Source: Sitta carolinensis (Eukaryota; Chordata; Aves; Passeriformes; Sittidae). Taken from it: 64,000 nucleotides of DNA. Where the stretch lies: the NCBI GenBank assembly GCA_032173965.1, contig CM063292.1, positions 5,160,001-5,224,000 of the forward strand, read 5' to 3'. Both the position numbers and the translations under genes were made by a program. The notes below the pieces were generated by a model. It was not told the origin of the DNA. It saw only the letters and a program-made list of their open reading frames with translations, and did not search any database. Below, piece by piece: positions 63,721-64,000 of this stretch (the stretch's first letter is position 1; every line of letters starts with the position of its first letter).

Positions 63721-64000
63721 TTGCCTTTCATTGAAAACACTATGTTCTAAGTTGAGCTGTTCAATGAAATGACAGTCTCACTCATACCAATATTATTACA
63801 CTTTTTTTAGATACAGGTAAGGCTGTGTTAGCACAGCATATTCATTTTTATAGAAATTATAATGCACAGACCATGCAAAAGCTTTTGCAACAGAAGTGAG
63901 CTGAATGGGGCTGAAATGGGCTCACTGTTATAAATGTGGATGCCTGCAAATTGAGCATCATGTGGGTAAAGCAGCCTTTGTTCTGTTATTGGGTTTTTGT
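63721..64000. other. Non-coding end of window
   Basis: Nothing is recognised in the last 280 bases. Confidence 0.6.

Noticed and set aside
1..64000. CRISPR arrays, bacterial operons, phage or viral genes
   Set aside because: No regularly spaced repeats, no dense coding, no ribosome-binding pattern and no recognisable viral protein were seen.

Overview
This 64 kb window looks like vertebrate nuclear DNA, most likely from a bird. It is AT-rich and CpG-poor, with no operon-like gene packing and no long open frames. It carries one clear, degraded CR1 LINE (the dominant retroelement of birds) and a few very old MIR/CORE-SINE-like fragments. No young SINE or L1 family is evident, and overall recognisable repeat density is low. 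The bird assignment is an inference from repeat content; no species can be named.

I found no protein-coding gene, rRNA or tRNA that I could support. Almost every open frame is 60-100 codons, the length expected by chance, and none shows a recognisable domain except the frames inside the CR1 copy. The window is best read as a gene-poor intergenic stretch or the inside of a very large intron; the sequence alone does not decide between these.

Layout: 1-5.8 kb, anonymous AT-rich DNA. 5.8-7.3 kb, a possible SINE head, the longest open frame in the window (207 codons, minus strand, unrecognised) and a compact near-perfect hairpin. 7.8-9.8 kb, homopolymer runs, a symmetric repeat cluster and an AT-rich stretch resembling conserved non-coding DNA. 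11.9-12.0 kb, a 150 bp TATC microsatellite. 16.3-17.4 kb, a poly-A run, a MIR-like fragment and an AT dinucleotide tract. 22.7-23.4 kb, a locally GC-rich island containing a GGGCT pentamer array. 28.4-29.5 kb, a truncated CR1 element with reverse-transcriptase remnants. 34.6-35.2 kb, a CORE-SINE-like element whose tail supplies the start codon of a 163-codon open frame. 40.06 kb, a perfect 20 bp palindrome. 42-44 kb, an exon-shaped segment, two poly-T runs and a second SINE tail. 54.9-56.3 kb, an old repeat relic and a short CpG-containing frame that resembles a signal peptide. 58.5-60.4 kb, a CTCF-like site, an AT-rich tract, a 42-base poly-A run and a perfect hairpin. 63.4-63.8 kb, a minus-strand MIR-like SINE.

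I see no unusual multi-gene system here. The items most worth checking are the short signal-peptide-like frame near 56.1 kb, the exon-shaped segment near 42.2 kb, the 20 bp palindrome, the hairpins, and the AT-rich blocks that may be conserved regulatory DNA.
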